Positions 45,178 to 56,356 of a stretch of 64,000 nucleotides of DNA are shown here, in pieces. A program made the position numbers and the translations under genes. Each line of letters starts with the position of its first letter. The stretch's first letter is position 1. The notes under the pieces were generated by a model. It was not told where the DNA came from. It made no database searches and saw only the letters and a list, made by a program, of their open reading frames with translations. This DNA is from Embiotoca jacksoni (lineage: Eukaryota > Chordata > Actinopteri > Embiotocidae), in contig JAKOON010000085.1 in the NCBI GenBank assembly GCA_022577435.1, positions 599,475 through 663,474 of the forward strand. The letters run 5' to 3'.

Positions 45178-45222
<45 letters not shown>

Positions 45223-45223
45223 G

Positions 45224-45263
<40 letters not shown>

Positions 45264-45335
45264 GCACACAGGCACACCGCATACACACACTCATACACAC
45301 ACACACACACACGCACACCGCACACACACACTCAT

Positions 45336-45376
<41 letters not shown>

Positions 45377-45387
45377 GCACACATACA

Positions 45388-45431
<44 letters not shown>
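45178..45431. repeat. Compound (CA)n tract with CGCA interruptions
   Basis: About 250 bp of CA broken by CACCGCATACAC, TGCGCACACAGG and ACTCATACAC phrases, implying duplication of imperfect blocks. Confidence 0.95.
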
Positions 45432-45432
<1 letters not shown>

Positions 45433-45975
45433 AAGCAAACACTAATATCTGATAGAACCGAGGAGCTGCTGGTCCAATTCCCACCTCGATCAGCTGTTTG
45501 TTTTGAGTGGCAGCTTGTTTCCATCGTGTTTGTGAGAATCAATGAAAGCTAAAAGCAGTTTATTTTATTTGGAGGAAGTTCAGCGACAGAAGCTTTGTGT
45601 TCAGATATTTAGCATTTTGTCTTCTTTGGTGAAATTAGCATGTGATTGTTGTTGTTTTTTGGCCACCGGAGGGCAGTGCACCAACCGTAGATTGTACATA
45701 AAAACATTCTTCGTCAATGCAGAAGTTTTTTTAAGTGTAATACCACCGAGGGCCACTGGGGGCGGTCTCCAAAAAACCTCTGGTTTGGTCTCCACCAGCT
45801 TCTGAGAAAGAAATCTAAAAGAGACGAGTTTGAACAAGACAGGAAACGTGTCGGCTCGTTTGTTGTTCCCGATGTTCCCTCTGACAAAAGCATGTCAATC
45901 GTTTTCTACAAAAATTCGGACAGTCGTCGTGAACAGGGAAATTAGCTGCAGAGACCAGAACTGTTTTAGTACCAG
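45432..45975. other. No gene; two CTCF-like words
   Basis: GCCACCGGAGGGCAGTG (about 45662) and GGCCACTGGGGGCGGTC (about 45753) both resemble the CTCF core and lie about 90 bp apart in a non-coding, possibly repeat-derived stretch. Confidence 0.35.
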
Positions 45976-46240
45976 GATGTAAACATGTTTATTTATTCTA
46001 TAAACATGTTTATTTCCTCTGTAAACATGTTTATTTCCTCTGTAAAGTTTTAACATGGTTTGTGGGGACTGACTTGCTGCTGCAGCCTCTGGTGGACATT
46101 TGAAGAACTGCACTTTTATAGTCTAAACTACGTGGTTCCGTAGGAGACGTCAGTTATCGGAGGCAGCAGTGAAATTCAAAATGACTCCAGAAGGTTCAAA
46201 TCAAACTAAACAAAAAAAATACGTCATTAAAGTTTTCTGT
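45976..46240. mobile_element. Short relative of the 21-bp-array element
   Basis: Three 21-bp-type units (AAACATGTTTATTTCCTCTG) followed by GTTTTAACATGGTTTGTGGG and, after an insertion, ACTCCAGAAGGTTCAAATCA, matching 39950-40195. It represents the unexpanded state of the element. Confidence 0.7.
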
Positions 46241-46287
46241 GACATTCGAGATTTTGTTTGTCAAAACTGCTCCGAGGAGGAGAAGCC

Positions 46288-46765
46288 CAATCATCCGCGC
46301 TCCTCCAGTCGTCCTCTTCATCATCGGCGCTCCTCCAGTCGTCCTCTTCATCATCCGCGCTCCTCCAGTCGTCCTCTTCATCATCCGCGCTCCTCCAGTC
46401 GTCCTCTTCATCATCCGCGCTCCTCCAGTCGTCCTCTTCATCATCGGCGCTCCTCCAGTCGTCCTCTTCATCATCCGCGCTCCTCCAGTCGTCCTCTTCA
46501 TCATCCGCGCTCCTCCAGTCGTCCTCTTCATCATCGGCGCTCCTCCAGTCGTCCTCTTCATCATCCGCGCTCCTCCAGTCGTCCTCTTCATCATCCGCGC
46601 TCCTCCAGTCGTCCTCTTCATCATCGGCGCTCCTCCAGTCGTCCTCTTCATCATCCGCGCTCCTCCAGTCGTCCTCTTCATCATCGGCGCTCCCCCAGTC
46701 GTCCTCTTCATCATCCGCGCTCCTCCAGTCGTCCTCTTCATCATCCGTGCTCCTCCAGCTCCTCC
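46288..46765. repeat. 30-bp array, 16 units
   Basis: Units of 30 bp containing GCTCCTCCAGTCGTCCTCTT. They differ mainly at ATCCGCGC (type P) versus ATCGGCGC (type Q), in the order PQPPPQPPQPPQPQPP. All six phases stay open because 30 is divisible by three; the translated repeats are artefacts. Confidence 0.96.
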
Positions 46766-47078
46766 TGATGAAATATTTCACCCTGTGGATGCCTGAACTC
46801 CTCAGAAGGAGTTCGTTAGCAGCGGTCTCATTCTTTCACTCCTCAAACCTCGTGACTGCAGATGAGAATTAAAACCGGATCAAGAGTTTCTGCTGACGAA
46901 GGTCCATCTTCGTCTTCGTCTTCACGATGTGTTTGAACTTCCTGTGTTGCTCGTAGCTCGTCGTTGGATCTGAACTCATCTGAACCGCCGACGGATCGAC
47001 TTCAGGAAAACAGATCGAACTCTGGAAGCATCTCCACATTTAGCTGCTGGAAGCTGCTCACAGACATCCATGAATGGA

Positions 47079-47079
<1 letters not shown>
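46766..47079. other. No gene seen
   Basis: Unique spacer with short TCTTCGTCTTCG repetition near 46907. Confidence 0.45.

Positions 47080-47142
<63 letters not shown>
47080..47142. repeat. (CA)n microsatellite
   Basis: About 31 CA units. Confidence 0.97.
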
Positions 47143-47144
<2 letters not shown>

Positions 47145-47188
47145 TCAACCTCTGGGGTCCCGTTACAGCTGTTACTGCTTTAACATGG

Positions 47189-47365
47189 TTCCTCCTCCTC
47201 CTCTTCTTCCTCCTCGTCTTCTTCTTCCTCTTCTTCCTCTTCTTCCTCCTCCTCCTCTTCTTCTTCCTCTTCTTCCTCCTCTTCTTCTTCCTCTTCTTCC
47301 TCCTCGTCTTCGTCTTCTTCTTCTTCCTCCTCCTCTTCTTCCTCCTCTTCTTCTTCCTCCTCCTG
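47189..47365. repeat. Pyrimidine (TCC/TTC) tract, 177 bp
   Basis: Nearly pure C/T with local mirror symmetry, e.g. CTTCTTCCTCTTCTTCCTC; H-DNA candidate. Glu-run frames on the minus strand are artefacts. Confidence 0.92.
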
Positions 47366-48098
47366 GTAGAAGTGCATCGTCGGTTTGTCTTTGCGAGGAA
47401 GGAAACTCGTCTCCCGATGGACTCCACGTTCAGAGGACAGGAAGTGTGAAACTGGATTCAGGAAATGAAAGTTGTTGTTTAAATTCTCTGAAATCGGTGA
47501 CGTGTGCGACTGGAGTTAAATCTGTTGATGCAGGCGGAGGATCAGTGACTCCATAACTCGCCGTCACAATAATCACTGCTGGGAGAGTTTGTTACAAACT
47601 GCAGGCGCAGAGTTTTAAAGATGTTCTGGACCAGGCAGGGTGGGTGGAAGGAAAAGACAAGTGCATTATGGGAAATGTGTCTTTTATAAAACTGTTCGTA
47701 GCTTCCGGGTCTGAAAAATGAGGCAGAAGTGCCTTAAAGTGTAATACCTGTCTCACCTCCACCTGACGCTCTGACGGAGGCCGTCTCACCTCCACCTGGT
47801 CCGACGGTCCTCCCTCCTCATCATGACTCACTGCAGAGACTCGCTGACTAATTTCAGAGCTGCTGCGTGTAAACGTGTTTACAGCTCGACGGTCAGTGTG
47901 ATCGGCGAATGGATGCGGTGTGGCCCGTTACCGTGGCGACAGATGGCTTGATCATTATAAAAAAGGAGGAGGAGGATTTTGTTGAAAAGAAATAAACATG
48001 ATAACAGCAGAGACAAACAGCAGATACAGAAATATGTCTGAAAATCTTCACACTGTTTTCAGCTGGATAAAACCTCATGATTTCATGTTCTGGTACCA
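47366..48098. other. No gene; fragment of dispersed repeat
   Basis: About 47685-47735 is an inverted partial match to the dispersed family seen at 6.4 and 11.3 kb (GTAGCTTCCGGGTCTGAAAA). GTTACCGTGGCGAC near 47928 is one base off an X-box. Otherwise unremarkable. Confidence 0.4.
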
Positions 48099-49927
48099 GT
48101 CAGAGGAGGAAACGATGATGTCGGAGGAGGAAACGATGATGTCAGAGGAGGAAACGATGATGTCGGAGGAGGAAACGATGATGTCAGAGGAGGAAACGTG
48201 GTGATGTCAGAAGAGTAAACAATGATGTCAGAGGAGGAAACGATGATGTCGGAGGAGGAAACGATGATGTCGGAGGAGGAAACGATGATGTCGTCGGAGG
48301 AAACGTGGTGATGTCAGAAGAGTAAACAATGATGTCGGAGGAGGAAACGATGATGTCGGAGGAGGAAACGATGATGTCGGAGGAGGAAACGATGATGTCG
48401 GAGGAGGAAACGATGATGTCAGAAGAGTAAACGATGATGTCGGAGGAGGAAACGATGATGTCGGAGGAGGAAACGATGATGTCGGAGGAGGAAACGATGA
48501 TGTCAGAGGAGGAAACGTGGTGATGTCAGAAGAGTAAACAATGATGTCAGAGGAGGAAACGATGATGTCGGAGGAGGAAACGATGATGTCGGAGGAGGAA
48601 ACGATGATGTCAGAGGAGGAAACGTGGTGATGTCAGAAGAGTAAACAATGATGTCGGAGGAGGAAACGATGATGTCGGAGGAGGAAACGATGATGTCGGA
48701 GGAGGAAACGATGATGTCAGAGGAGGAAACGTGGTGATGTCAGAAGAGTAAACAATGATGTCAGAGGAGGAAACGATGATGTCGGAGGAGGAAACGATGA
48801 TGTCGGAGGAGGAAACGATGATGTCGGAGGAGGAAACGATGATGTCAGAGGAGGAAACGTGGTGATGTCAGAAGAGTAAACAATGATGTCGGAGGAGGAA
48901 ACGATGATGTCGGAGGAGGAAACGATGATGTCGGAGGAGGAAACGATGATGTCGGAGGAGGAAACGATGATGTCGGAAGAGGAAACGATGATGTCGGAGG
49001 AGGAAACGATGATGTCGGAGGAGGAAACGATGATGTCGGAGGAGGAAACGATGATGTCGGAGGAGGAAACGTGGTGATGTCAGAAGAGTAAACAATGATG
49101 TCAGAGGAGGAAACGCGGTGTTTACTCAGAAGAGTAAACAATGATGTCAGAGGAGGAAACGATGATGTCGGAGGAGGAAACGATGATGTCGGAGGAGGAA
49201 ACGATGATGTCGGAGGAGGAAACGTGGTGATGTCAGAAGAGTAAACAATGATGTCGGAGGAGGAAACGATGATGTCGGAGGAGGAAACGATGATGTCGGA
49301 GGAGGAAACGATGATGTCAGAGGAGGAAACGTGGTGATGTCAGAAGAGTAAACAATGATGTCAGAGGAGGAAACGATGATGTCGGAGGAGGAAACGATGA
49401 TGTCAGAGGAGGAAACGTGGTGATGTCAGAAGAGTAAACAATGATGTCAGAGGAGGAAACGATGATGTCGGAGGAGGAAACGATGATGTCGGAGGAGGAA
49501 ACGATGATGTCAGAGGAGGAAACGTGGTGATGTCAGAAGAGTAAACAATGATGTCAGAGGAGGAAACGATGATGTCGGAGGAGGAAACGATGATGTCGGA
49601 GGAGGAAACGATGATGTCGGAGGAGGAAACGATGATGTCAGAGGAGGAAACGTGGTGATGTCAGAAGAGTAAACAATGATGTCGGAGGAGGAAACGATGA
49701 TGTCGGAGGAGGAAACGATGATGTCGGAGGAGGAAACGATGATGTCGGAGGAGGAAACGATGATGTCGGAGGAGGAAACGTGGTGATGTCAGAAGAGTAA
49801 ACAATGATGTCAGAGGAGGAAACGCGGTGTTTACTCAGAAGAGTAAACAATGATGTCAGAGGAGGAAACGCGGTGATGTCAGAAGAGTAAACAATGATGT
49901 CAGAGGAGGAAACGCGGTGATGTCATC
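48099..49927. repeat. 21-bp array (GGAGGAAACGATGATGTC) with spaced variant units
   Basis: About 85 units of 21 bp. Runs of 2-10 standard units alternate with a variant segment, GTGGTGATGTCAGAAGAGTAAACAATG, broken here as GTGGTGATGTCAG and AAGAGTAAACAATG. The variant contains the forkhead-like GTAAACAA and recurs about 16 times. Two copies of GCGGTGTTTACTCAGAAG near 49110 and 49825 mark a roughly 710-bp duplication. Frames such as MMSEEET are repeat translations. Confidence 0.95.
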
Positions 49928-50265
49928 GGGTCAGGAGACTTTTTATTCTTCGTGTCCTCTGAGTTAAAGTCTGAGATTCATTTGAACACCTGCCGTGTTG
50001 TTCGGCCTCGTCCTGCTGCTGATGTTGGAGGCTGCAGATGTGATGTTGTGATCGTGATGACTTCAAGGAACAGACCGTATTTGAAGGTCAGCGTGACCTC
50101 GTGCCGTCCGACTCGTACGTCGAGTGTTGCTGAGGTGCTTTGTGGATAAAATCACAGTCTGTAGATAAATATGGCCGAAAAATGTGAAGCTGAAACATGT
50201 CAGAAATGTTGCTGCCTTCTTGTTCTGGTGACGTCGTTTACAACCAGAGGGTGTGGAGTAGTCAC
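49928..50265. other. No gene seen
   Basis: Unique sequence; short unrecognised frames. Confidence 0.5.
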
Positions 50266-50281
50266 CGGGGGGGGGGGGGGG
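50266..50281 (+). repeat. G-run
   Basis: Thirteen or more consecutive G. Confidence 0.85.
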
Positions 50282-51003
50282 AGGGTGGAGCTGTGGAAGT
50301 AATGCCCCGCCTCCTGCCCCACCCACGAGAACTGCTTTTTAATAAAACAATATATATTGATGAGTTTTTAAAGATGTACATCTTTTGTTGGAAGGAACCG
50401 ACCTTTAAATGATCAATTTCCCTTTTTACTTCAGTCTGATCCAAACAGGAAGCAGACAGATTCACAGGAAACTGAATGAACCACTAATATCTACTCTAAT
50501 ATCCCCCCACCCCCTCTCTCCCTGTGCTAATGCTTCCTCCATTAACCTGACGGCATCGTGGGTAATTACAGACGCATTTACGGCCGGTGGCCTCGCACAA
50601 TGAGAAATAAATAATGTGTGTGACAGAGCAGAAGGAGACCTCTCAGACCCCCCTCCTTCCCCTCCAACCCTCCCTCAACGCTGCATTCAGGAGCACTCTG
50701 ACTTTTGTCTTTAATGGAAGTGTGGCCTGCAGGTTGAAGCGTGCCGTCCTGCCGCTCCTCTCCAGGTGTTCTCCTCGGTGGTTTTTCCCACCTCTGCTGT
50801 TCTGTTGTGCAACAGGATATTTAAAAATAGAAACTCTGATGTAGGCGGAGCACTTTTCCACCTCCGTCCCTCATTTTTATCTGAAACCAAACACATCTTT
50901 GGAAAGTCTGCAGATTTCTTTTTTATCTGTTCAGACTCCTGCAGACATTTTAAACATGTCATCATGTTCGTGATGTGTTTCTCCACATTAATGTGTAAAA
51001 CTG
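50282..51003. other. No gene; candidate conserved element at 50.51-50.60 kb
   Basis: GCTAATGCTTCCTCCATTAA and GTGGGTAATTACAGACGCAT (50525-50580) form a non-repetitive stretch with homeodomain-type TAATTA, resembling vertebrate conserved non-coding elements. This is inference only. The rest shows no gene. Confidence 0.35.
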
Positions 51004-51757
51004 AGCTGCATCAACTCTTCTTTTAACAACACTCTGGAAATGTTGGGGAACTGAGGAGATCAGTTTCTGGAGTTTAGAAAGTGAAATGTGGTCCCACTCT
51101 TGCCTGATGGAGGATTTCAGCTGCTCAACAGTTCAGGGTCTCCTTTGTTGTATTGTTCATGTCCTGATGCTCCAGATGTTTCCAATGATTGACAGGTCTG
51201 GACCGCAGGAGGCCAGTTTATCAGCGGACTCTTCTACTAGAGAACCATGCTGTTGGAATACGTGCAGAATGTGGTTGGACGTTGTTCTGCTGAAATAAAC
51301 AAGACCTTCCCTGAAAGAGACGTTGTCTGGATGGCAGCATATGTTGCTCCAAAACCTGAATATATCATTCAGCATTAATGCTTCCTTCCAGATGTTCAAG
51401 CTACCCATGCCATGTGCACTAATGCATCCTGTACCATCACAGATGCTGGCTTTAGAACTGAGCTGATAACAAGCTGGATGGTCCCTCTCCTCTTTAGCCT
51501 GGAGGATGCAGCGTCCATGATTTCCAAACAGAATCTCAGATTGTGGTCCATCAGACCTCAGGACAGTTGTCCACTTCACCTCAGTCCATCTTCAATGATC
51601 TCGGTCCAGAGAAGGCGGCGGTGTTTCTGGATCATGTTTCTATCTGGTTTCTTCTTTGGAGAGTTTTAACATCATTTGTGGACGCAGCGATGAACTGTGT
51701 TCACAGACGATGGTTTTCAGAGTGTTCCTGAGCCCATGCAGTGATTTCCACTCCAGA
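51004..51757 (-). pseudogene. Tc1-like transposase, inactive, near-complete C-terminal two thirds
   Basis: Read on the minus strand from 51757, the sequence gives an N-terminal remnant (EITAWAQEH), then, after stops, an open stretch 51579-51157 with the DDE-domain landmarks of fish Tc1-like transposases: VLRSDG (first catalytic Asp kept), GNHGRCILQAKEERDHPACY, GCISAHGMGSL, and CGPDLSIIGNIW. In the last motif, family members carry the third catalytic acid in P-D-L-x-P-I-E-N; here it reads SIIGN, so the acid is lost. The block with the second Asp (FQQDN in relatives) reads FSRTTS and is also lost. The sequence continues into the C-terminal and 3' non-coding part at 51004. Clearly dead; it cannot cut DNA. 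Confidence 0.88.
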
Positions 51758-52113
51758 ATAGTGTGTTTTTAATGCAGTGCTGCCCGAGGGCCCCTTTGTA
51801 AATGTTTTTCTCTCTATGACCCCTCCTGGGCTTTAGAAACAAGAACAATTTAAAACTTTAAAACCTTTACCACCTGATCTTCAGTCATTTTTAATCTCAG
51901 TTTCTTTGACCTGCTGCAGCACAAATGTGTCACAGTGCTGATGTTGTGTTTCCAGGCATCGTCTCAAACTTTTACACCTTTCATGGTTAAAAATAGGACT
52001 TTTTAACATCTTATTTAATGGACACTTCGTCTATAGTCCGTCTTTTTTATGTTCCACATTGGAGGTAAACATTCATCAGACTGGTTCTACTGCGTCTAAT
52101 CCTCGGCCGGCCG

Positions 52114-52114
<1 letters not shown>
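51758..52114. other. No gene seen
   Basis: Unique sequence up to a TG tract. Confidence 0.5.

Positions 52115-52188
<74 letters not shown>
52115..52188. repeat. (TG)n microsatellite
   Basis: About 36 TG units. Confidence 0.97.
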
Positions 52189-52190
<2 letters not shown>

Positions 52191-53205
52191 CTCTGATTGA
52201 TTTCAGCTCGTTTTTCGTCTGCTGTGTTTGTTTTAACTTCCTGTTTGTCTGTCAGGTTTTATTTTTGATATGGAGGATGAACCGTGACGACGTCGGTGGA
52301 CGAGAGTTTTACTGTCCTTTATTCCATCATGAACTTGTGTTCTGAGCGTTTTTAAGAGACTGATGGAAGGAAGGAAATCTGGAAATGATTCTTTGAGCGG
52401 TTTGATGGTTTGTTTAATTTTTATTTCAGCTTCACTCAGATTTTACAACAATTAAAAAAAACCCAAGTAAAGTAAACATTAAAATGTTTTATGTCCTCAA
52501 CATGTGTCTGGTTTTACAAACGGAATAAAAGCAGCAACGATGAAAAGTCTGAGAAACAGAACGAGTGAAGTGCTTCGATGTTGTCTGACATCACAAACAG
52601 TCTGAACCTCCACACAAACGCACTATTCTGAAGTAATAAAATGTGGCCAAGCCAACGTTCGCCTGTTTGAGCGTTGTGTCTCGATAAACGTCCGAGTAGC
52701 GTGAACAGAGTTCAGATAAGCTAGCGTTGGTCCAGTAGCTCCTGGGATCGTTGTTTGTGCAGCGTCGCTCCAACGTCGTCTCCGTTCTGCAATAACGGGA
52801 ACGTTTTAGGACATGAACGTTGTGACGACATCTTGCTGATGTAAAGTGAACACTTGAAGATCCGGATGTCTTTAAACTTCTGTGTTTTGGTCGTCTGCGA
52901 CTCGTCTCTGATGGACGGAAACACGGAATCTCTCCGAACACGACGGTTGAACCTGCAGATCCTCCGTAACCCTGAAACAGTCAGCATCCACCTGACAATT
53001 CATGTAAATGTTGAAACATCACGTGTCCATCAGAGACTGCAGCAGCAGCAGGATGAAGCCTGACCTGACACCCCCCCCCCCTCTTGAAGCAGCGATGATC
53101 GCCTTCAGCTGCGAGCTGCACGTGGGAGTCACACTCTGATTTCATGGCTTTTTATAGAAGACATGGCTGTTTTCCTCCCTACGTTCCTATTTCTGTGGAG
53201 AATGG

Positions 53206-53210
<5 letters not shown>
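52189..53210. other. No gene seen
   Basis: A minus-strand frame of 116 codons (52591-52941) is not recognisable. C10 run at about 53071. Confidence 0.45.

Positions 53211-53247
<37 letters not shown>
53211..53247. repeat. (TG)n microsatellite
   Basis: About 18 TG units. Confidence 0.96.
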
Positions 53248-53248
<1 letters not shown>

Positions 53249-53424
53249 CCATCCAGTTTAATTCAGATGTGATGCAGCTCCTGTTCGACTCCACAGACAT
53301 CTCTGTTGTTTTAATCCCTTTCTGAACATGATGTACGTAAAAGTATCTTGATTCATGACTGAATTTAGTCTGTCAGAGTTTTAGATTCATGTTCCTCACA
53401 GGTTCATCTGGAAATGACAAAGGA

Positions 53425-53735
53425 TAGATTTTAGACTTGGTTGAGGACTGATTTTAGACTTGGTTTAGGACTGATTGTAGACTTGGTTTAGGACTGATTT
53501 TAGACCTGGTTTAGGACTGATTGTAGACTTGGTTTAGGACTGATTTTAGACCTGGTTTAGGACTGATTGTAGACTTGGTTTAGGACTGATTTTAGACCTG
53601 GTTTAGGACTGATTGTAGACTTGGTTTAGGACTGATTTTAGACCTGGTTTAGGGCTGATTTTAGACCTGGTTTAGGACTGATTGTAGATCTGGTTTAGGA
53701 CTGATTTTGGACTTGTTTTAGGACTGATTTTTATA
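53425..53735. repeat. 23-bp repeat with 46-bp dimer, about 13 units
   Basis: Units GGTTTAGGACTGATTTTAGA plus three bases, alternating between GATTGTAGACTTGG and GATTTTAGACCTGG types, so the real period is 46 bp. No CpG and little drift inside the alternating part. Confidence 0.93.
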
Positions 53736-54358
53736 ACGTGGCGTTCAAAAGCCTGAATGAATGTGTAACTTTGAAATGTTTACAGTTCTGGTGTCTGAAC
53801 GTGATTTCTGTTCTGGGTTTGAACTGTTTGAACTTCAAACTGAGGAATTAAAAACTTTTTTTTATCGTTGAGGAACTCTGACTTCTCGCAGACGTTGTGT
53901 CAGAGGTCGCTGGATTAAATTCAGTTCTTTGTTTTATTCTTGTTTTGTTTCAGGTTCAGAGGATGAAATTTTCATCTATCGAATTCTGTGTTTGTACTTT
54001 TTATGACACGTCTTTCCATCTCTGACTGTGGCCGAGTGTTCGGACCCGTCGTCCCGCTGCAGAATGAATTTGGGACCAATTAGACGGTGAACAATGAAAA
54101 CATGTGAGGGTCCTCAGATCTTTATTCTGAAGGGCTTTAGGTTGAAACTGAATCCGTGTTTTCAGATAAAAGCTGAAGGGTTTACTGTTATTAAGAGCCT
54201 TAAAAAAACAGTTAATCCTTTAGTTGAACTGAAGAGTTCAGGACGATGTGGAGTCGTGAGGGTTTGTTGGTGAGGAAGAGTGTTGGTCCTGTTTTTAAAG
54301 TGCTTTTATTCGTTCTGTGACGTTATCTGTGACCTGAGCAGAGGCGTTGTGGTCCAAC
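53736..54358. other. No gene seen
   Basis: Unique sequence, no recognised feature. Confidence 0.5.
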
Positions 54359-54585
54359 ATGCGGTTCCTCTATGCTGAGCGGGGGCTGCCAGCCCCTGTG
54401 GGGGGGCGAGGGTGGGGCCTCCTGCAGGGCCGAATGAATGAAGGAACAGGGAGGTGTTTTAGCCTCGGGAGGTGTCGCCTCTTTTGTCCGAGCCGTCGGC
54501 CTCTTCGTATTCAGATCAGCTGCTGCTCTCTGACGGAGGTTCAGACTCTGATGGAGGTTCAGACTCTGAAGGCGTTCCTCTCCAG
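54359..54585 (+). other. Possible exon ending at a perfect donor
   Basis: An ATG at 54359 opens about 76 codons (Arg/Gly/Leu-rich, no known domain) to TCTCCAG|GTAAGATG, with the donor GT at 54586-54587 matching the consensus perfectly. The region is GC-rich and includes a 21-bp direct repeat (GGAGGTTCAGACTCTGA). The upstream CTGTGACCTGAGCAG could be an acceptor. No partner exon is recognised. The minus strand is open too, so coding is unproven. Confidence 0.18.
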
Positions 54586-54587
54586 GT

Positions 54588-56310
54588 AAGATGTTAAACC
54601 TGAACACTGAGGTGGTTTTTATCCTGTTACAGATGTTGGTCTGTTTTCTGTTGGTGGTGTTGTTCAGTTTGAAATGAGGAAACAGTTTGAAAAGCTTCAG
54701 TGTGTCACGTTCGCGTGGAAAAACAAACGTGAAGCCAACCGTGATGTGAAGAGGGTGTCAACGACTGACCGCTGGTTTCAGAAAGTTACGTGCTCCCTCG
54801 ACTCTCCCCCCGACTAATCTGACATGGGAAAGGTGCAGCGGGGGAGGTGGGGGGCTTTGTCATTCATGATGACCCTCTGATGGAGGACCCGGCCCCTTCA
54901 GCAGTTCTAACTGGGAGGATTGTTTTTATTTCAAATGGCACGTGTGTTTTGGGATTTGTGGCGCGTCAGAGTTGTGCAATTTCCCACCTCCCGTGAACAT
55001 ACCACAGTAACACAGCTCCACAGAACAGAGTGCAAAAAAATCCCACAAAGAAACTCAAAACCCTTTTTCCTGACTGACGTTCAGTCACATCATCGGGTTC
55101 TAGAACCTCCTCATCCACCAGGAGGACTTTTATTTTGAAGGCCGGGTGTTTAGTATTTAGTTCTGATGTCGCCAGATGTTTGTTAATGATGTGACTGGCT
55201 GGTGTGTGTGTTCGGGCCGGTTTACAGTTTTCTCTGGAGATGAATGATGTCACAGAGTAAATCCTGACTTCACTCAGGTGTGTTTCCACTGTAGGCAGCA
55301 GGAACTAAAAGAAAACGTCTGCTTTACGGGATCCAAAGTTCAGCTTCATCAGAGTGAAAACAGACTTTCTGTGGGTGCCAGGACTCGACTTGTCCACAGC
55401 ACGTCTGTGGTTCTCCGTCCAGAGACTAAGAACTGTTTGAGGAACACCGTTCTTCTACCGGAGGAACCAGGAAGTGGTTCCTGATCAGGAGGTAGAACTT
55501 TCTAAAGTGTTCGGGAACTTTTTTGTTATCCTGCAGCTCTGAACGTTGTCGATCTGATCGAGTACTCAAGTGTTTTCCCGCCTTTTCTTTAACTGATTTG
55601 TTTTTTGTTGGTGGAGCTACGGAGGACAGAAAAGAAAGAAAGAAGGTCCGGTTCTTTCTGAGTGTTTCTGCAGAAGATCTCCAGCAGGAAACATGGCGTG
55701 AACCTGCCGTCACCTTCTGACTCGTCTAATCTTAGATAACAAAGAACTGAAGGAACCTTTTAGTTCCTCGGAAAGTTCCCGGACTTTGGACTTTATTTTC
55801 AGCGCTTCAGCTGCAGTTTGTAGATAAAACAGTCGACTCAGTTAATCTGATGTTTACTAGTTTCTGTGTCTGCTGAAGATGGACGACAGTCCTCCATCTT
55901 CTGACTGTTATTGAGTCCAGTTTCCGTCCTCCGGTCTGAATGTTGAAATGTGGATTCGAGCTGAATCCCAGGAGACGACTTGTCATCCTTCCCGTCTCGT
56001 CTCCTCGGTCCTTCTGGAGCTGACCTCTGCCCCCGGCGTGCCTCCGTTGTCACGGTGATTGAGAGCTGCGCTGCCGGCCGCGGCGTCCAGAGTGACGGCT
56101 GATGACGGATCAGCTGTTCGTGCGTCGACGTGTTCGGTCTGATGATCCGATGAGCCGCTCAGGATTTCAGCCTGTTTCTGTTCTTCGTCACGGATCTGAG
56201 GAGACGAGCAGGAAGTCCGTTGAAACGTTTCACAAAACCAAGACGCTGATTTCTACCCAGTTAAAATGTCTGATGATGTCGCTGGAAATTCTTCTTCTTT
56301 TCTTTTTCTT
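54588..56310. other. No gene; GC-rich patch near 56.05 kb
   Basis: Short frames on both strands match nothing. GCTGCCGGCCGCGGCGTCCA and neighbours (56030-56110) form a small CpG-rich patch that might be regulatory. Confidence 0.4.
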
Positions 56311-56356
56311 CTGTTTTTTCCATCCTCCTCCTCCTCCTCCTCCTCCTCCTCCTCTT
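56311..56356. repeat. (CTC)n/(TTC)n tract
   Basis: CCTCCTCCT repeats followed by CTTCTTCTTC. Confidence 0.9.

Noticed and set aside
46180..46215. Possible tRNA-derived SINE box B (GGTTCAAATC)
   Set aside because: No box A at the right distance and no cloverleaf.
46196..46872. Several 160-204-codon frames
   Set aside because: 30-bp unit divisible by three, so the frames are compositional.
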